A stretch of DNA of 64,000 bases from Geodermatophilus marinus (GCF_003428645.1 NZ_QVQH01000005.1:1-64000), one strand, 5' to 3'; shown: positions 1-7,169, counted from the stretch's first letter. Numbers and translations: made by a program. Notes: generated by a model from the letters alone, not told the origin.

Positions 1-127
1 CACAGATACCGCTACCGAGGCCGCCGGAACGTGTAGTGACACGCCCCTGTCTCCCGCCGAGGCACATCTCCGCAGGTCAACGCACGAATTCGCCCATCTC
101 GTCGACCTACGAACTGCGGAACCCGGG
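1..127 (-). repeat. 127-bp repeat, left (inverted) copy
   Basis: Read on the minus strand, this copy begins CCCGGGTTCCGCAG, contains TTGACCTGCGGAGA and a small hairpin CGTGTCACTACACG, and ends GTATCTGTG at the window edge. The same order of blocks appears on the plus strand at 3359-3485, with indels and roughly four fifths of positions conserved by eye. The conserved blocks do not share an open frame, so the similarity is DNA-level. It may extend beyond base 1. Candidates are the end of an insertion sequence or a dispersed non-coding repeat. Confidence 0.7.
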
Positions 128-573
128 ATAACGCGCCTCAGGACGCTCTTGGTCATCTTCGCCATCGCAGGCCCGTGCTTGTCGGTGATGAGACGCAGGT
201 GCCGATCGATCGTGCCCACGCTGAGCTCGCGCACCCGGAGGTTGCCGAGGCCGGGAAGCACCTGCTGGTCGAGGCGATTGCGGTAGGCCTGCATCGTGGT
301 GGGGCTGAGGTTCTTCAGGCCGGCGAACCACGCCTCAGCCAGGACGTTGACGCGTGTGTCGGGGGTGATGTCCCCGCCGACGTCGAAGCGGGCACGGTCT
401 CGCAGAGCGAGCCGTAGCGCTGCCTCGGCGGCTGCTTTCGTCCTGCCGTGTCGTTCGACCTGACGACACTTGCCGTCGTAGTCCCGGTACCAGGCGACGG
501 CGCGGTGGCCGGACGGCGTGGCGTGTATTCGGACCTTGCCTGCCGTCCCCAGTGCGAGACCAGGCCTACCCAT
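1..573 (-). pseudogene. Tyrosine integrase, N-terminal fragment, open to the window edge
   Basis: Reading leftward from the ATG at 571-573, the frame is open to base 1. Its first ~145 codons closely resemble the start of the integrase at 876-2111: MGRPGLALGT at the start, then an arm-type domain (AWYRDYDGKCRQVERHG), a SAM-like core-binding domain (LPGLGNLRVRELSVGTIDRHLRLI) and KHGPAMAKMTKSVL. After KSVL, near base 142, the resemblance stops and the frame runs into the 127-bp repeat that recurs at 3359-3485. The catalytic domain with its R-H-R-H-Y residues is therefore absent from the window. This is best read as an integrase interrupted by, or recombined at, that repeat. The rest of the frame could continue beyond the window, so truncation is likely but not proven. 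Confidence 0.7.
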
Positions 574-711
574 GATCTACCCCTGAAAAATGACGGATCG
601 CGGTGGTGCGTCACGGTACGGGGCGGCCCCTCATGACGCCACATCTCTGCACGTCAAGGGCATGCTCGGTACTGGGCGGACAACCGCGGTCAGAGACTCT
701 CGCGAAATCGC

Positions 712-744
712 AGGGTTACTGGTTCAAGTCCAGTCGGGGGAGCA
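712..744 (+). repeat. tRNA 3'-end-like sequence, candidate attachment site (first copy)
   Basis: The 33 bases start AGGGTTACTGGTTCAAG and end CGGGGGAGCA. They contain a T-arm (CTGG stem, TTCAAGT loop, CCAG stem) followed by a plausible acceptor 3' strand ending in CA. No matching 5' acceptor (CTCCCCC) or D-arm is visible upstream, so this is a tRNA 3' fragment and not a gene. An integrase gene ends 132 bp away and points toward it, the usual layout for site-specific integration at a tRNA 3' end. A 30/33 copy lies at 4755-4787. Confidence 0.65.
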
Positions 745-875
745 AAGCCGCAGGTCAGCGGCCTGTTGGCGGCTTCTGGACGCTACCAGTGTTCGCCGGA
801 GTCGCAACAAGCCCGGAACTTTGGGGCGCGCAACGCCCCCGGCTGCGACCTCGGGGTCTGCGGGCCTGGCCGGCC

Positions 876-2111
876 TCACGGGCCGCTGGCGATGAGCCGG
901 CCAGGGGAGTGGTTGCCATGCCCGGCACGTGCTCGGCAGTGGCGAGGCGCAGCAGAGCGTGCGCGCGGGGTGCTACAGAGCCCGGCGGATGACCGCGGCG
1001 CTCCTGGGGTGGCGGTGCCGCGGCCGAGGTGGACGTCCTGGGTGAGGCTGGGGCGGTTGTGGCCGAGGTGGTCGGCGATCTGCCGGGCTGACAGCCCGGC
1101 CTCGTCCAGCCGGGTGGCGACGGTCTTGCGGAAGGTGTGGGAGGTGACCCAGTCGAAGCCGGCCCGGTCGAGTGCCTTGCGCAGGTCGCCGCTGGTGTTG
1201 CTCGGATCGCGGAGCCGCCCCTGCGGGCTGGGGAAGGCCACCGGGTGGTCCTCGGCGGTCGTTGGAGCGGTCCGGCGGCGGAGCAGGTCGGCGGTGCGCG
1301 CCGGCAGGGCGATGGTGCGCCGGCCGGCGGTGGTCTTCGGGGTGTCCTGGATGAGCAGGCCGCGACCGGGCTCGCGGATGACGGTGCCGGTGACGGTGAG
1401 CCTGGCGGCGTCCAGGTCGACCGCGGACGAGTGGAGCGCGCAGGCTTCGCCGATGCGCAGGCCGGTGCCGAGCAGGAAGGCGACGAGGTCGGGCAGGTCC
1501 TGGCGGGCCGCCGCGGGGTCGGTGGCCAGCCGGTCGTGGAGCAGGCCGGCTTCGGTGACGGTGAGCGCCCGGGGGCCGCGGGGGGTGCGGGCCGTGCGGT
1601 GGGCGGGGGTGCGGCGGACCGGGTTGGTGGTCAGCAGGTCGTGGCGCACGGCCAGGCCGAGGATGCCCGAGAGCACGCTGCGGGTGGACTTGGCCGCGCC
1701 GGGGCCGTGCTCGGCGTGGATCGAGGTGAGCAGCCGGTCGATGGCCGGGACGGTGATCTCGCGCAGCCGCAGCTCGCCCAGGCCGGGCAGGACGTAGGCG
1801 TCGACGGCGAACCGGTACAGCCGCTTGGTGCCGGCGGCCAGCTCGCAGGCCTCGACCTCGGCCAGCCAGCGGGCGGCCAGAGCGCCGAGCCGGCTGTCGA
1901 CCGGCACCGGCGGGGTGTCGGTGCGGCCGCGGTCACGGAGGGCCTCGCGCAGCCGCCGCTCAGCCTGCGCCCGGGTCGGCCCGTTGCGGACGACGTAGCG
2001 GTGGTGGCCGTCCAGGTCGCGGAAGCTGGCGCCGGCCTGCACCCGGTTCCGGCCGAGCACCCGGAGGTGGATGGCGCCGAAGGTCCCCACCGGCAGTGGC
2101 GGCCTTCCCAT
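876..2111 (-). CDS. int: Tyrosine recombinase/integrase with His at the nucleophile position
   Basis: This is a 411-residue phage-type site-specific recombinase. It has an arm-binding region (about 1-65), a SAM-like core-binding domain (about 72-165) and a catalytic domain from about 180. Visible catalytic residues are R219 (GTGLRIGE), H325 and R328 (HTFRKT) and H351 (LGHNR). The expected Tyr, in the TQDVYLGR-type motif of relatives, is His361 here (TQDVHLGR); one T-to-C change would convert TAC to CAC. The last ~45 residues look non-homologous. Shifting frame by one base after the CACCCC run near 1015 gives RSAAVIRRAL and a stop, a more typical end, so a C-terminal frameshift is also plausible. 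The gene points at the att-like site 712-744. It is probably inactive unless another residue substitutes. Confidence 0.85.
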   Translation of the reverse strand: MGRPPLPVGTFGAIHLRVLGRNRVQAGASFRDLDGHHRYVVRNGPTRAQAERRLREALRDRGRTDTPPVPVDSRLGALAARWLAEVEACELAAGTKRLYRFAVDAYVLPGLGELRLREITVPAIDRLLTSIHAEHGPGAAKSTRSVLSGILGLAVRHDLLTTNPVRRTPAHRTARTPRGPRALTVTEAGLLHDRLATDPAAARQDLPDLVAFLLGTGLRIGEACALHSSAVDLDAARLTVTGTVIREPGRGLLIQDTPKTTAGRRTIALPARTADLLRRRTAPTTAEDHPVAFPSPQGRLRDPSNTSGDLRKALDRAGFDWVTSHTFRKTVATRLDEAGLSARQIADHLGHNRPSLTQDVHLGRGTATPGAPRSSAGLCSTPRARSAAPRHCRARAGHGNHSPGRLIASGP

Positions 2112-2477
2112 GACGACTCCTCGCCCTTCCGCGGTCTGCTCGACGCTGAGCTGCGCCCGCCGCCCGGCCAGCGTCCGCGGCGCCGCGGTGCCAGACCAGC
2201 GACCCGAGCAGCGGCTGGGGACGGACCGAGACCTGTGGAAGCCGGCTTGACAGCTCGGGTCGTGACTCCGGCTTCGCGCGGTCGGGATTCCGGTTGTCGC
2301 CGGTTTCCTCCAGCCTGTCGGCGGCCCTCCGGTCGTTCTGCAGCAGGGGTCGTGGGTGGGGCCGGCGGCTCCGCGCGTGGACCGGCAGCCCGTACCGGAG
2401 GAGGACTGGAGATCGGCGCTGCGACTGGGTGGCGGCGACGTCGGTCGAAGCAGGAGGGGCCGGCGTCGTCGTCCGCG
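2112..2477. other. Non-coding stretch between the integrase and the VapC relic
   Basis: I see no gene with a credible start, codon pattern or family resemblance here on either strand, and no clear hairpin or repeat. It presumably carries the integrase promoter at its left end, but no recognisable -35/-10 pair stands out. Confidence 0.4.
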
Positions 2478-2857
2478 TCAGCGGATGACGACCACGTGCA
2501 CACTGAGCTCGTCGGCCCAGGTCAACCAGTCGCGGTCGGTGGTGTTCGTGGGCCTGGACAGGCTGCGCCCCAAGGCCAGGCCGACCCGGTCGGCCAGGCT
2601 CAGGTCGGACCGGTGCCGGTAGAAGGACGCCGCCAGCCGGGCGTCGAGCCGCCCGAAGGGGGTGACGGTGAGGTCAGCTCGTCGAGCGCGGAATCGATCT
2701 CCCCGGCGATGCCGACCCGGGCGGCCTTCTGCAGGACCTCCGAGTAGTTGACCGCGCTGATCGTGGCGTCGTCGCCGGCCGCGACGCGGGCCACGACCTC
2801 CCAGCCGGGCTCGCGGTTGATCAGGGCCAGCAGCGCGGAGGCGTCGAGGACGATCAC
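2478..2857 (-). pseudogene. vapC: VapC-type PIN-domain toxin, frameshifted
   Basis: The GTG start at 2857 gives MIVLDASALLALINREPG, the first acidic residue and strand of a PIN-domain ribonuclease, then SAVNYSEVLQKAARVG with the conserved Glu. After ALDEL, near base 2690, the frame is lost. The remainder (LTVTPFGRLDARLAASFY, then DLSLADRVGLALGRS and TTDRDW with the further conserved Asp residues) continues in the next frame to the stop at 2478. A single missing base accounts for this. All four acidic positions survive across the two frames, so the lesion is recent or is a sequencing error. The start overlaps the antitoxin stop by 4 nt (GTGA), a normal toxin-antitoxin operon. If functional it would cleave RNA; as read it should be inactive. 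Confidence 0.8.
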
Positions 2858-3097
2858 TCGCCGCTCGGACCGCCATCAGCCGACCGGGACGCGGAGCCGC
2901 GCTCGACGCCGCCCTCTGCGCCGATGCCGGCACGGCCGGCCGCCCGGGCGTCCTGTCGGCGTTCGGCCACGAGTTCGTCGATGAGGCGGACGTCGGCCCC
3001 GGCCTCCCGGAACCGCTGCCAGATGCGTTCCAGGGCGGCGCGGCGTCGGGGATCCCACCCGACCAGGGGATCGTCGACCGTCCCACGCTCGATCATG
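2854..3097 (-). CDS. Candidate antitoxin paired with the PIN-domain toxin
   Basis: This 80-residue protein is charged and mainly helical. It begins MIERGTVDDPLVGWDPRR, has an amphipathic central helix (RAALERIWQRFREAGADV, then RLIDELVAERRQDARAAG) and a Gly/Ser-rich tail. It shows no clear ribbon-helix-helix or AbrB signature, so the call rests on size and position: the stop overlaps the toxin GTG by 4 nt in the antitoxin-first order typical of type II modules. The same frame stays open upstream to about 3450, so a longer product starting at an earlier ATG (for example near 3253) cannot be excluded. It should bind and neutralise the toxin and probably autoregulate the operon. Confidence 0.6.
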
Positions 3098-3960
3098 GCT
3101 TCAGACGGAAGTCGCCAACAACAAGACCCGACCCGCCCGCCAGTCCCTGCAGCGCAGGATCCGCGTGCGGACCCCTCACACGCTCCGGCCCGCAGGTTCC
3201 CTGGAGGCATGAGGTGCAAGCCTTTGTGATCTTGATCGCTGCCCTTGGCCATGAGAATGCTCCTGTCGTCCGGCGACGCCGGAACACCGTGGTGCGGGCG
3301 AGCCCGCTGAGGTGTACCGCACGGGGCCCTCGGGAGCCTCTTGCTTGCTGCCGTGAGCCCCGGGTTCCGCAGTCCGTAGGTCGACGAGACAACTGAATTC
3401 CGGGGTTGACCTGCGGAGACGTGCCGCAGAATGAGGCAGAGGCGTGTCACTACACGCTTCGGCGGCCTCCGTAGGCGTATCGGTGCAGGTCAGGCCGGGT
3501 GGAGGGCAGTGATCCGGGGCGGCGGGGTGACTCCGCAACTCGCGAGGCGCGGGGCCACGAGCAGTCCGAGGGGCGGTCCGCGGGTGGTGGTGCAGCCGGA
3601 GAGCCGGCGTTGTCGGCCTGGCTGGTCGCCTCGACCCCGACCTCGACGGCGGCGCGGTCGGCGACCGTCCGGCCGGAGGTGGAGATCGATGGGCAACCGA
3701 TGCGGGTGCCGCCGAGCAGATCGCGCGGTCGGCCCGCAGGGGACCGGGGCCGGCGCCGGCCGCCTCGGCGTCGCCGAGGTGCGACCGCTCGACGCGGCGC
3801 TGCGACTGGTCCTGAGCCGGTGGAGCGGGGAGGGGTGCCGGCGAGCCCGAACGGACCAGGGTCGCGGCGGTGCAGGGCGCTCACCGTGGCATGGCTGCCG
3901 TGCCGGGTGCGGATCGGTTGCCCCTGTGCTCGGAGGGGTCACTCGGGATGGGGTCTCATG
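3098..3960. other. 863-bp stretch with a repeat copy and no convincing gene
   Basis: The only structure I can support here is the right-hand 127-bp repeat at 3359-3485. Open frames on both strands are Arg/Pro-rich and look like products of high GC content, not genes. The stretch separates two toxin-antitoxin modules on the same strand, consistent with a join between two mobile segments. Confidence 0.45.
3359..3485 (+). repeat. 127-bp repeat, right copy
   Basis: This is the plus-strand counterpart of 1-127. It begins CCCGGGTTCCGCAGTCCGT, includes GGTTGACCTGCGGAGACG, keeps the hairpin CGTGTCACTACACG unchanged, and ends GTAGGCGTATCGGTG. The two copies face outward from the 128-3358 segment, as expected if each marks the start of an element extending away from it. 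Neither copy has a transposase beside it in the window. Confidence 0.7.
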
Positions 3961-4254
3961 TCACGACCAGCCGCGGGTTCGGTAGGCGTCGCGGCGGTGG
4001 GCGATGTCGAGGACGGTGACGGTGCGGGTCTCGTCGTCGATGCGGTAGACGACCCGGTAGGTGCCGCGGCGGGCGCTGTGCCGGTCCTCCAGCGGCGGGC
4101 GCAGCCGCTTGCCGACGCGGTGGGGGTTGTCCGGCAGCGGCCCGGTGATGAACTCGTGTGCGGCCGCGGCGACGGCTTCGGGCAGGTGGTCGGTGAGCTG
4201 GCGACGGGCGGTGGGGGTGATGGCCAGGAGGTAGGGGTCGCCGTCGCCGGTCAC
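3961..4254 (-). CDS. relE: RelE/ParE-family toxin
   Basis: This 97-residue protein has the RelE fold order: an N-terminal strand (PYLLAITPTARRQL), two helices (TDHLPEAVAAAAHEFITG), then the PLPDNPHRVGKRLRPPLEDRHSARRGTYRVVYRIDDETRTVTVLDIAHRRDAYR core. The basic R-x-G-x-Y-R-V-V-Y-R strand and the C-terminal I-x-H-R-R-x-x-x-Y segment are the features of ribosome-dependent mRNA interferases of the RelE group. Its ATG overlaps the stop of the upstream antitoxin gene by 4 nt, so the two are translationally coupled. A decayed copy of its N-terminus lies at 5408-5555, showing that this module type has visited the locus more than once. Full length and intact. Confidence 0.88.
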   Translation of the reverse strand: MTGDGDPYLLAITPTARRQLTDHLPEAVAAAAHEFITGPLPDNPHRVGKRLRPPLEDRHSARRGTYRVVYRIDDETRTVTVLDIAHRRDAYRTRGWS

Positions 4255-4535
4255 CGCTGCTGGCTGCGCCGGCGGGCCATGGCTGCGTCCAGCTCGGCGC
4301 GGCTCTCGACCTCCCCGCGGGCGAGTTCGGCCTCGGAGGCGTGCAGCCGGCGCATGGCGTCGGCGTCGGCGAGGACCTCGATGGTCTCCTCGAGCGACTC
4401 GAGGTCCTCGGTGGCGATCAGGACCGCAGACGGCTTGCCGTGCACGGTCACGTAGACGCGCTCGTGCTGCCCGCTGACCCGCGCGACGAGCTTGGACAGA
4501 TGGGCCTTCGCGTCGGCCAGGGACAGCGTCGCCAT
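4251..4535 (-). CDS. Phd/YefM-family antitoxin
   Basis: The first 55 residues of this 94-residue protein match the Phd/YefM DNA-binding fold: MATLSLADAKAHLSKLVARV, then ERVYVTVHGKPSAVLIATEDLESLEETIEVL, with the characteristic G-K-P-x-A-V-L-I strand. The charged helical C-terminus (DAMRRLHASEAELARGEVES) would wrap the toxin. Antitoxins of this type dimerise, bind an operator over their own promoter and neutralise the partner RelE. The stop overlaps the toxin start by 4 nt. The module sits just inside the second att-like copy (4755-4787), the position where integrative elements often carry stabilisation genes. Confidence 0.88.
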   Translation of the reverse strand: MATLSLADAKAHLSKLVARVSGQHERVYVTVHGKPSAVLIATEDLESLEETIEVLADADAMRRLHASEAELARGEVESRAELDAAMARRRSQQR

Positions 4536-4754
4536 GGTCAGAAGTATGACCAGACCATCGTTGGCGGTCCAGTCCCCCGCCCGGTCGGGCCCACGGGGTG
4601 GAGTCGGGTGCTCCCTCGGCGACGCGACCGACTCACGACCGACGAACCGCCCTCAGCGGCCGACGACGGCCACGGCGTCCAGTGACCGACAGGCAGCTCG
4701 ACCTGCGTGTCCATCGCCAGCCACTGCCTGCCGACGATCTCAAGATCAACTCGT

Positions 4755-4787
4755 AGGGTTACTGGTCCACGTCCGGTCGGGGGAGCA
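4755..4787 (+). repeat. Second copy of the tRNA 3'-end-like att sequence
   Basis: This matches 30 of 33 positions of 712-744. The three changes fall in the T-arm (TTCAAGT becomes TCCACGT, CCAG becomes CCGG), while the acceptor-like end TCGGGGGAGCA is unchanged. Similarity continues to about 5171, so this is the edge of a ~415-bp direct repeat of 712-1113. The two copies bracket the integrase, the VapC module and the RelE/Phd module in a ~4.0-kb unit. Confidence 0.65.
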
Positions 4788-5024
4788 TCACCTCAGGTCA
4801 GCGACCCGTGGGCGGCTCCAGGTCCGTACCAGCATTCGCCCGTCGCAACGAACCCCGGACTGTGAGGACGGGCGATGGCCCCTGGCTGCGACCTCGGGCA
4901 GTGTGCGGACCTGGGCTCGGAATAGCTCCAGGTGGCCGCGGACTGTGAGCCGGCCAGGGGCGTGGTCGCCGTCCCTGGCAGGTGCTCGGCAGTGGTGAGG
5001 CGCAGCAGAGCGTGCGCGAGCGCG

Positions 5025-5171
5025 GGGGCGCTACGGAGCCCGGCGGATGACCGCGGCGCTCCTGGGGTGGCGGTGCCGCGGCCGAGGTGGACGTCCTGGG
5101 TGAGGCTGGGGCGGTTGTGGCCGAGGTGGTCGGCGATCTGCCGGGCTGACAGCCCGGCCTCGTCGAGCCGG
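5025..5171 (-). pseudogene. 3'-end remnant of a second integrase
   Basis: Read on the minus strand, the segment encodes RLDEAGLSARQIADHLGH, then NRPSLTQDVHLGRGTATP, nearly base-for-base the 3' end of the integrase at 876-2111. It carries the same His at the nucleophile position and the same apparent shifted C-terminus. Homology breaks off sharply at 5171, where unrelated sequence begins. It lies beside the second att copy just as the full gene lies beside the first, so it is the left-over end of a tandem relative. It is much better conserved against its twin than the adjoining att region is, which hints at gene conversion or selection on the DNA. Confidence 0.8.
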
Positions 5172-5231
5172 TCAGTCCATCCTGACGAACCTGTGGATCT
5201 GGTCGTACGGTCCAGCGCGCCTACGTGGTGA

Positions 5232-5414
5232 CGCCGCCAAGCCCGAGACCGTGAGGTTCATGCAGGCGCTGAGGGGCTCCTGGGCACCGACCTCGCACCC
5301 CGTCAGGTCATCTGCTCGGAGGGCGTCCGGGTCGACCCGGACGCCCTCCGGTTGCAGATCGGCGTGTCCGGCGTGGTCGCCGGCCACACGAACCACGTCC
5401 ACGTGGGCTACTGA
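5232..5414 (+). pseudogene. C-terminal relic of an unidentified protein ending HTNHVHVGY
   Basis: A 60-codon frame without a usable start codon ends QVICSEGVRVDPDALRL, then QIGVSGVVAGHTNHVHVGY and a stop at 5412-5414. The terminal N-H-V-H-V-G resembles the zinc-binding end of some D-Ala-D-Ala carboxypeptidase (M15-like) and related hydrolases, but too little is left to assign it. It begins where the integrase remnant ends, so it is probably a chromosomal gene truncated by integration or deletion. A 32-bp perfect palindrome lies within it. Confidence 0.4.
5318..5349. repeat. 32-bp perfect palindrome
   Basis: GGAGGGCGTCCGGGTC is followed immediately by its exact reverse complement, with no spacer. 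The sequence can form a 16-bp hairpin or cruciform. It lies within a relic frame between mobile-element debris and the first chromosomal gene. Confidence 0.85.
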
Positions 5415-5555
5415 TCCCCGTCCCCCGGACCGCCCCGTTCAGCGAGCGGCTCGACGACGAACCCGTAGCGGCCGGCGACGGCCTCGCAGGGGTGGGCGGT
5501 GAGCTGGCGGCGGGCGGCGAGGGGCCACGAGCCCGTCCGGGTCGCGGTTCGATGC
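5408..5555 (-). pseudogene. RelE-type toxin relic
   Basis: On the minus strand the frame reads LAARRQLTAHPCEAVAGRYG, then FVVEPLAERGG and a stop at 5408. This aligns with residues ~10-45 of the RelE protein at 3961-4254 (TARRQLTDHLPEAVAAAAHE, then FITGPLPDNP), and the DNA shares the block CGCCAGCTCACCG. The catalytic C-terminal half is missing. No antitoxin gene survives beside it. It indicates an older, decayed module of the same family. Confidence 0.55.
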
Positions 5556-5661
5556 GTGGTCCCGGCCGCCGCGTCGGTGGGTGGCCTCGAACTCCCCGAA
5601 CAGGTCCGGCAGGATCGCGCAGCACAGGGTGCCGCCCTCCCGCGCACGCCCGGGGGTGCCG

Positions 5662-6630
5662 TCACCGGAACGGGGAGCCGATGAGCTCCACCCGGATCGT
5701 CTCTGACGGGGAGAGGACTATCACCGGGTCCGCGCCGTTGTGCCGCCAGTCGACCGGCAGCAGGAAGTACCGGTCGCCGGCGTACACCAGCAGGCGGAGG
5801 TTGGTGTACCGGAAGCGGTAGGCGCCGCCCTCGCTGCGCGCGACGTCCTCCACGATCCCGGCGCGCCCGCCGAGGGCGAGCTGCTGAGCGCTGTAGACGG
5901 TGACGTCCGTCCGGTAGGCGATCGTCGCGGCGTCCTCCCGGGCCTGGGCCCGGCCGGCGTACCCCGCGTAGTCGCCCAGGAGCCAGAAGACGCCACCGAG
6001 CGCCAGCGCGGCCAGGGCGATGAGCTGGACGCCGACGCCTGACCGCCTCCCGGCCAGGGAGGAACGGACCAGCTCGAGGTAGGCGAGCAGACCGGCGCCC
6101 CAGGTGATCAGCCAGGGGATCGCCGGTCGTCCCCAGGAGATCCGCCAGGCGAGCGCCGCGAAGAAGCCGGCCGCGGCGAGCGCGACGAGCCCCCAACCCA
6201 CCGCCCGGCCGGCAGGCAGGAGGCTCCTGGCCGAGGGCAGCCTCCTGAGGAGGGCCACGACGCGCGGGTGCAGCGCGGTGACGAGGGCCGTCGCCAGGCC
6301 CACGCCCATCAGCGGCAGGTAGAGGGCGCCGACACTGCCCAGCACGTACTCCGAGGTCGAGAGCCCGACCATCGACGTGCTCAGGCCGAAGTAGCCGTAG
6401 TAGGCGGCGCTGCGCACCCAGCCGAGGTAGAACGCGAGCGCCGTCGCGATGCTGAACTGCCCGATGACCACCTTCAGCAGTTCGGCCGGGCTGCGCGCCT
6501 GTTCGTCCTCCGCTGCCGGTCCCCGGCCGGCCGCGGCGCTCCCGGCGTTCGTCCGCCGCGGCGGGAAAGGCCGCTCGGGGCCACGACCGGGTGGGCCCCT
6601 GCTGATCACCCGGCCGGCCTGCCGCGCCAT
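5662..6630 (-). CDS. Polytopic membrane protein with C-terminal soluble domain, function unknown
   Basis: The predicted protein has 322 residues. After a Pro/Arg/Gly-rich N-terminus of ~50 residues come five hydrophobic segments: about 58-80 (VIGQFSIATALAFYLGW), 95-122 (VGALYLPLMGVGLATALVTA), 145-165 (GWGLVALAAAGFFAALAW), 172-190 (PWLITWGAGLLAYLELV) and 200-222 (LIALAALALGGVFWLLG). A ~95-residue soluble tail follows (YRTDVTVYSAQQLALGG, then RYTNLRLLVYAGDRYFLLP) and probably lies outside the membrane. I do not recognise a family. The start has only a weak ribosome-binding site, and a later GTG is possible. It is the first clearly chromosomal gene to the right of the mobile region. Confidence 0.75.
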   Translation of the reverse strand: MARQAGRVISRGPPGRGPERPFPPRRTNAGSAAAGRGPAAEDEQARSPAELLKVVIGQFSIATALAFYLGWVRSAAYYGYFGLSTSMVGLSTSEYVLGSVGALYLPLMGVGLATALVTALHPRVVALLRRLPSARSLLPAGRAVGWGLVALAAAGFFAALAWRISWGRPAIPWLITWGAGLLAYLELVRSSLAGRRSGVGVQLIALAALALGGVFWLLGDYAGYAGRAQAREDAATIAYRTDVTVYSAQQLALGGRAGIVEDVARSEGGAYRFRYTNLRLLVYAGDRYFLLPVDWRHNGADPVIVLSPSETIRVELIGSPFR

Positions 6631-6669
6631 CGCCGACCGTTCCCGTCCGTCCCGCGCGAGTGGCCGACG

Positions 6670-7014
6670 CTAGGGGGACGGCGTCGTGGTCGTCGTGGTG
6701 GTCGTGGGCGTGGTGGTCGTGGGCGTGGTCGTCGGGGGCGTGGTCATCGGGTGCGTGGTCGTCGGGGGCGGACTCGCCGTGGTGGTCGGGCCCGGGGTCA
6801 CCGGCGGCGGCGGGGAGGACGTCGGGAAGATCGTCCCGCTGCGCGTGGGGAACTCGCCCCCGTCGGCCTGGCTGGTGGTGACCGACGTCGTGGTCACCTC
6901 CGAGCTCCCGTCCGTGGGATCCCCACCGGACGACCCGCCCGCCTCGGCGCAGGCGCCGAGGGAGACGACCGACAAGACGGCGACCACACCCGCGGCCGCA
7001 CCGCGTCCGCCCAT
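6670..7014 (-). CDS. Thr/Pro-rich lipoprotein
   Basis: This 114-residue exported protein starts MGGRGAAAGVVAVLSVVSLG and reaches the lipobox LGAC with Cys at about residue 21, so it should be lipid-anchored outside the membrane. The mature part is short and low-complexity: a Gly/Ser/Asp stretch, then a Thr/Pro tail (TTTASPPPTTTHPMTTPPTT and further Thr runs) encoded by imperfect GTGGTCGT-type repeats. Such tails usually act as a wall-spanning stalk and are often O-mannosylated in actinobacteria. No enzymatic domain follows the stalk, which is unusual. It is divergent from the AMIN-like gene at 7211. Confidence 0.75.
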   Translation of the reverse strand: MGGRGAAAGVVAVLSVVSLGACAEAGGSSGGDPTDGSSEVTTTSVTTSQADGGEFPTRSGTIFPTSSPPPPVTPGPTTTASPPPTTTHPMTTPPTTTPTTTTPTTTTTTTTPSP

Positions 7015-7169
7015 GCCGCTGTGTACCACGGAGTTGGCGGTGCGGAGCCGTTCGTCGTCACCGCGGGGACCTTGGTCCTCGGCGCCCTGCCCCGTCGCGG
7101 GCCGGGCCGCCTCCGCTGGGTTCACCGGTGGCACGACGGCCACGGCCCGGACGAGCCGGAGGTCAGGCC

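Noticed and set aside
660-744. Complete tRNA gene ending in CGGGGGAGCA
   Set aside because: Only the T-arm and acceptor 3' strand are recognisable. No complementary 5' acceptor strand, D-arm or clean anticodon arm is present upstream.
1137-2747. Long plus-strand frame of 536 codons opposite the integrase
   Set aside because: It is Gly/Ala/Arg/Gln-rich with no motifs, and it is the reverse-complement shadow of the integrase codons in GC-rich DNA.
3499-4455. Plus-strand 318-codon frame between the two toxin-antitoxin modules
   Set aside because: It overlaps the RelE and Phd genes on the other strand and has no family resemblance.
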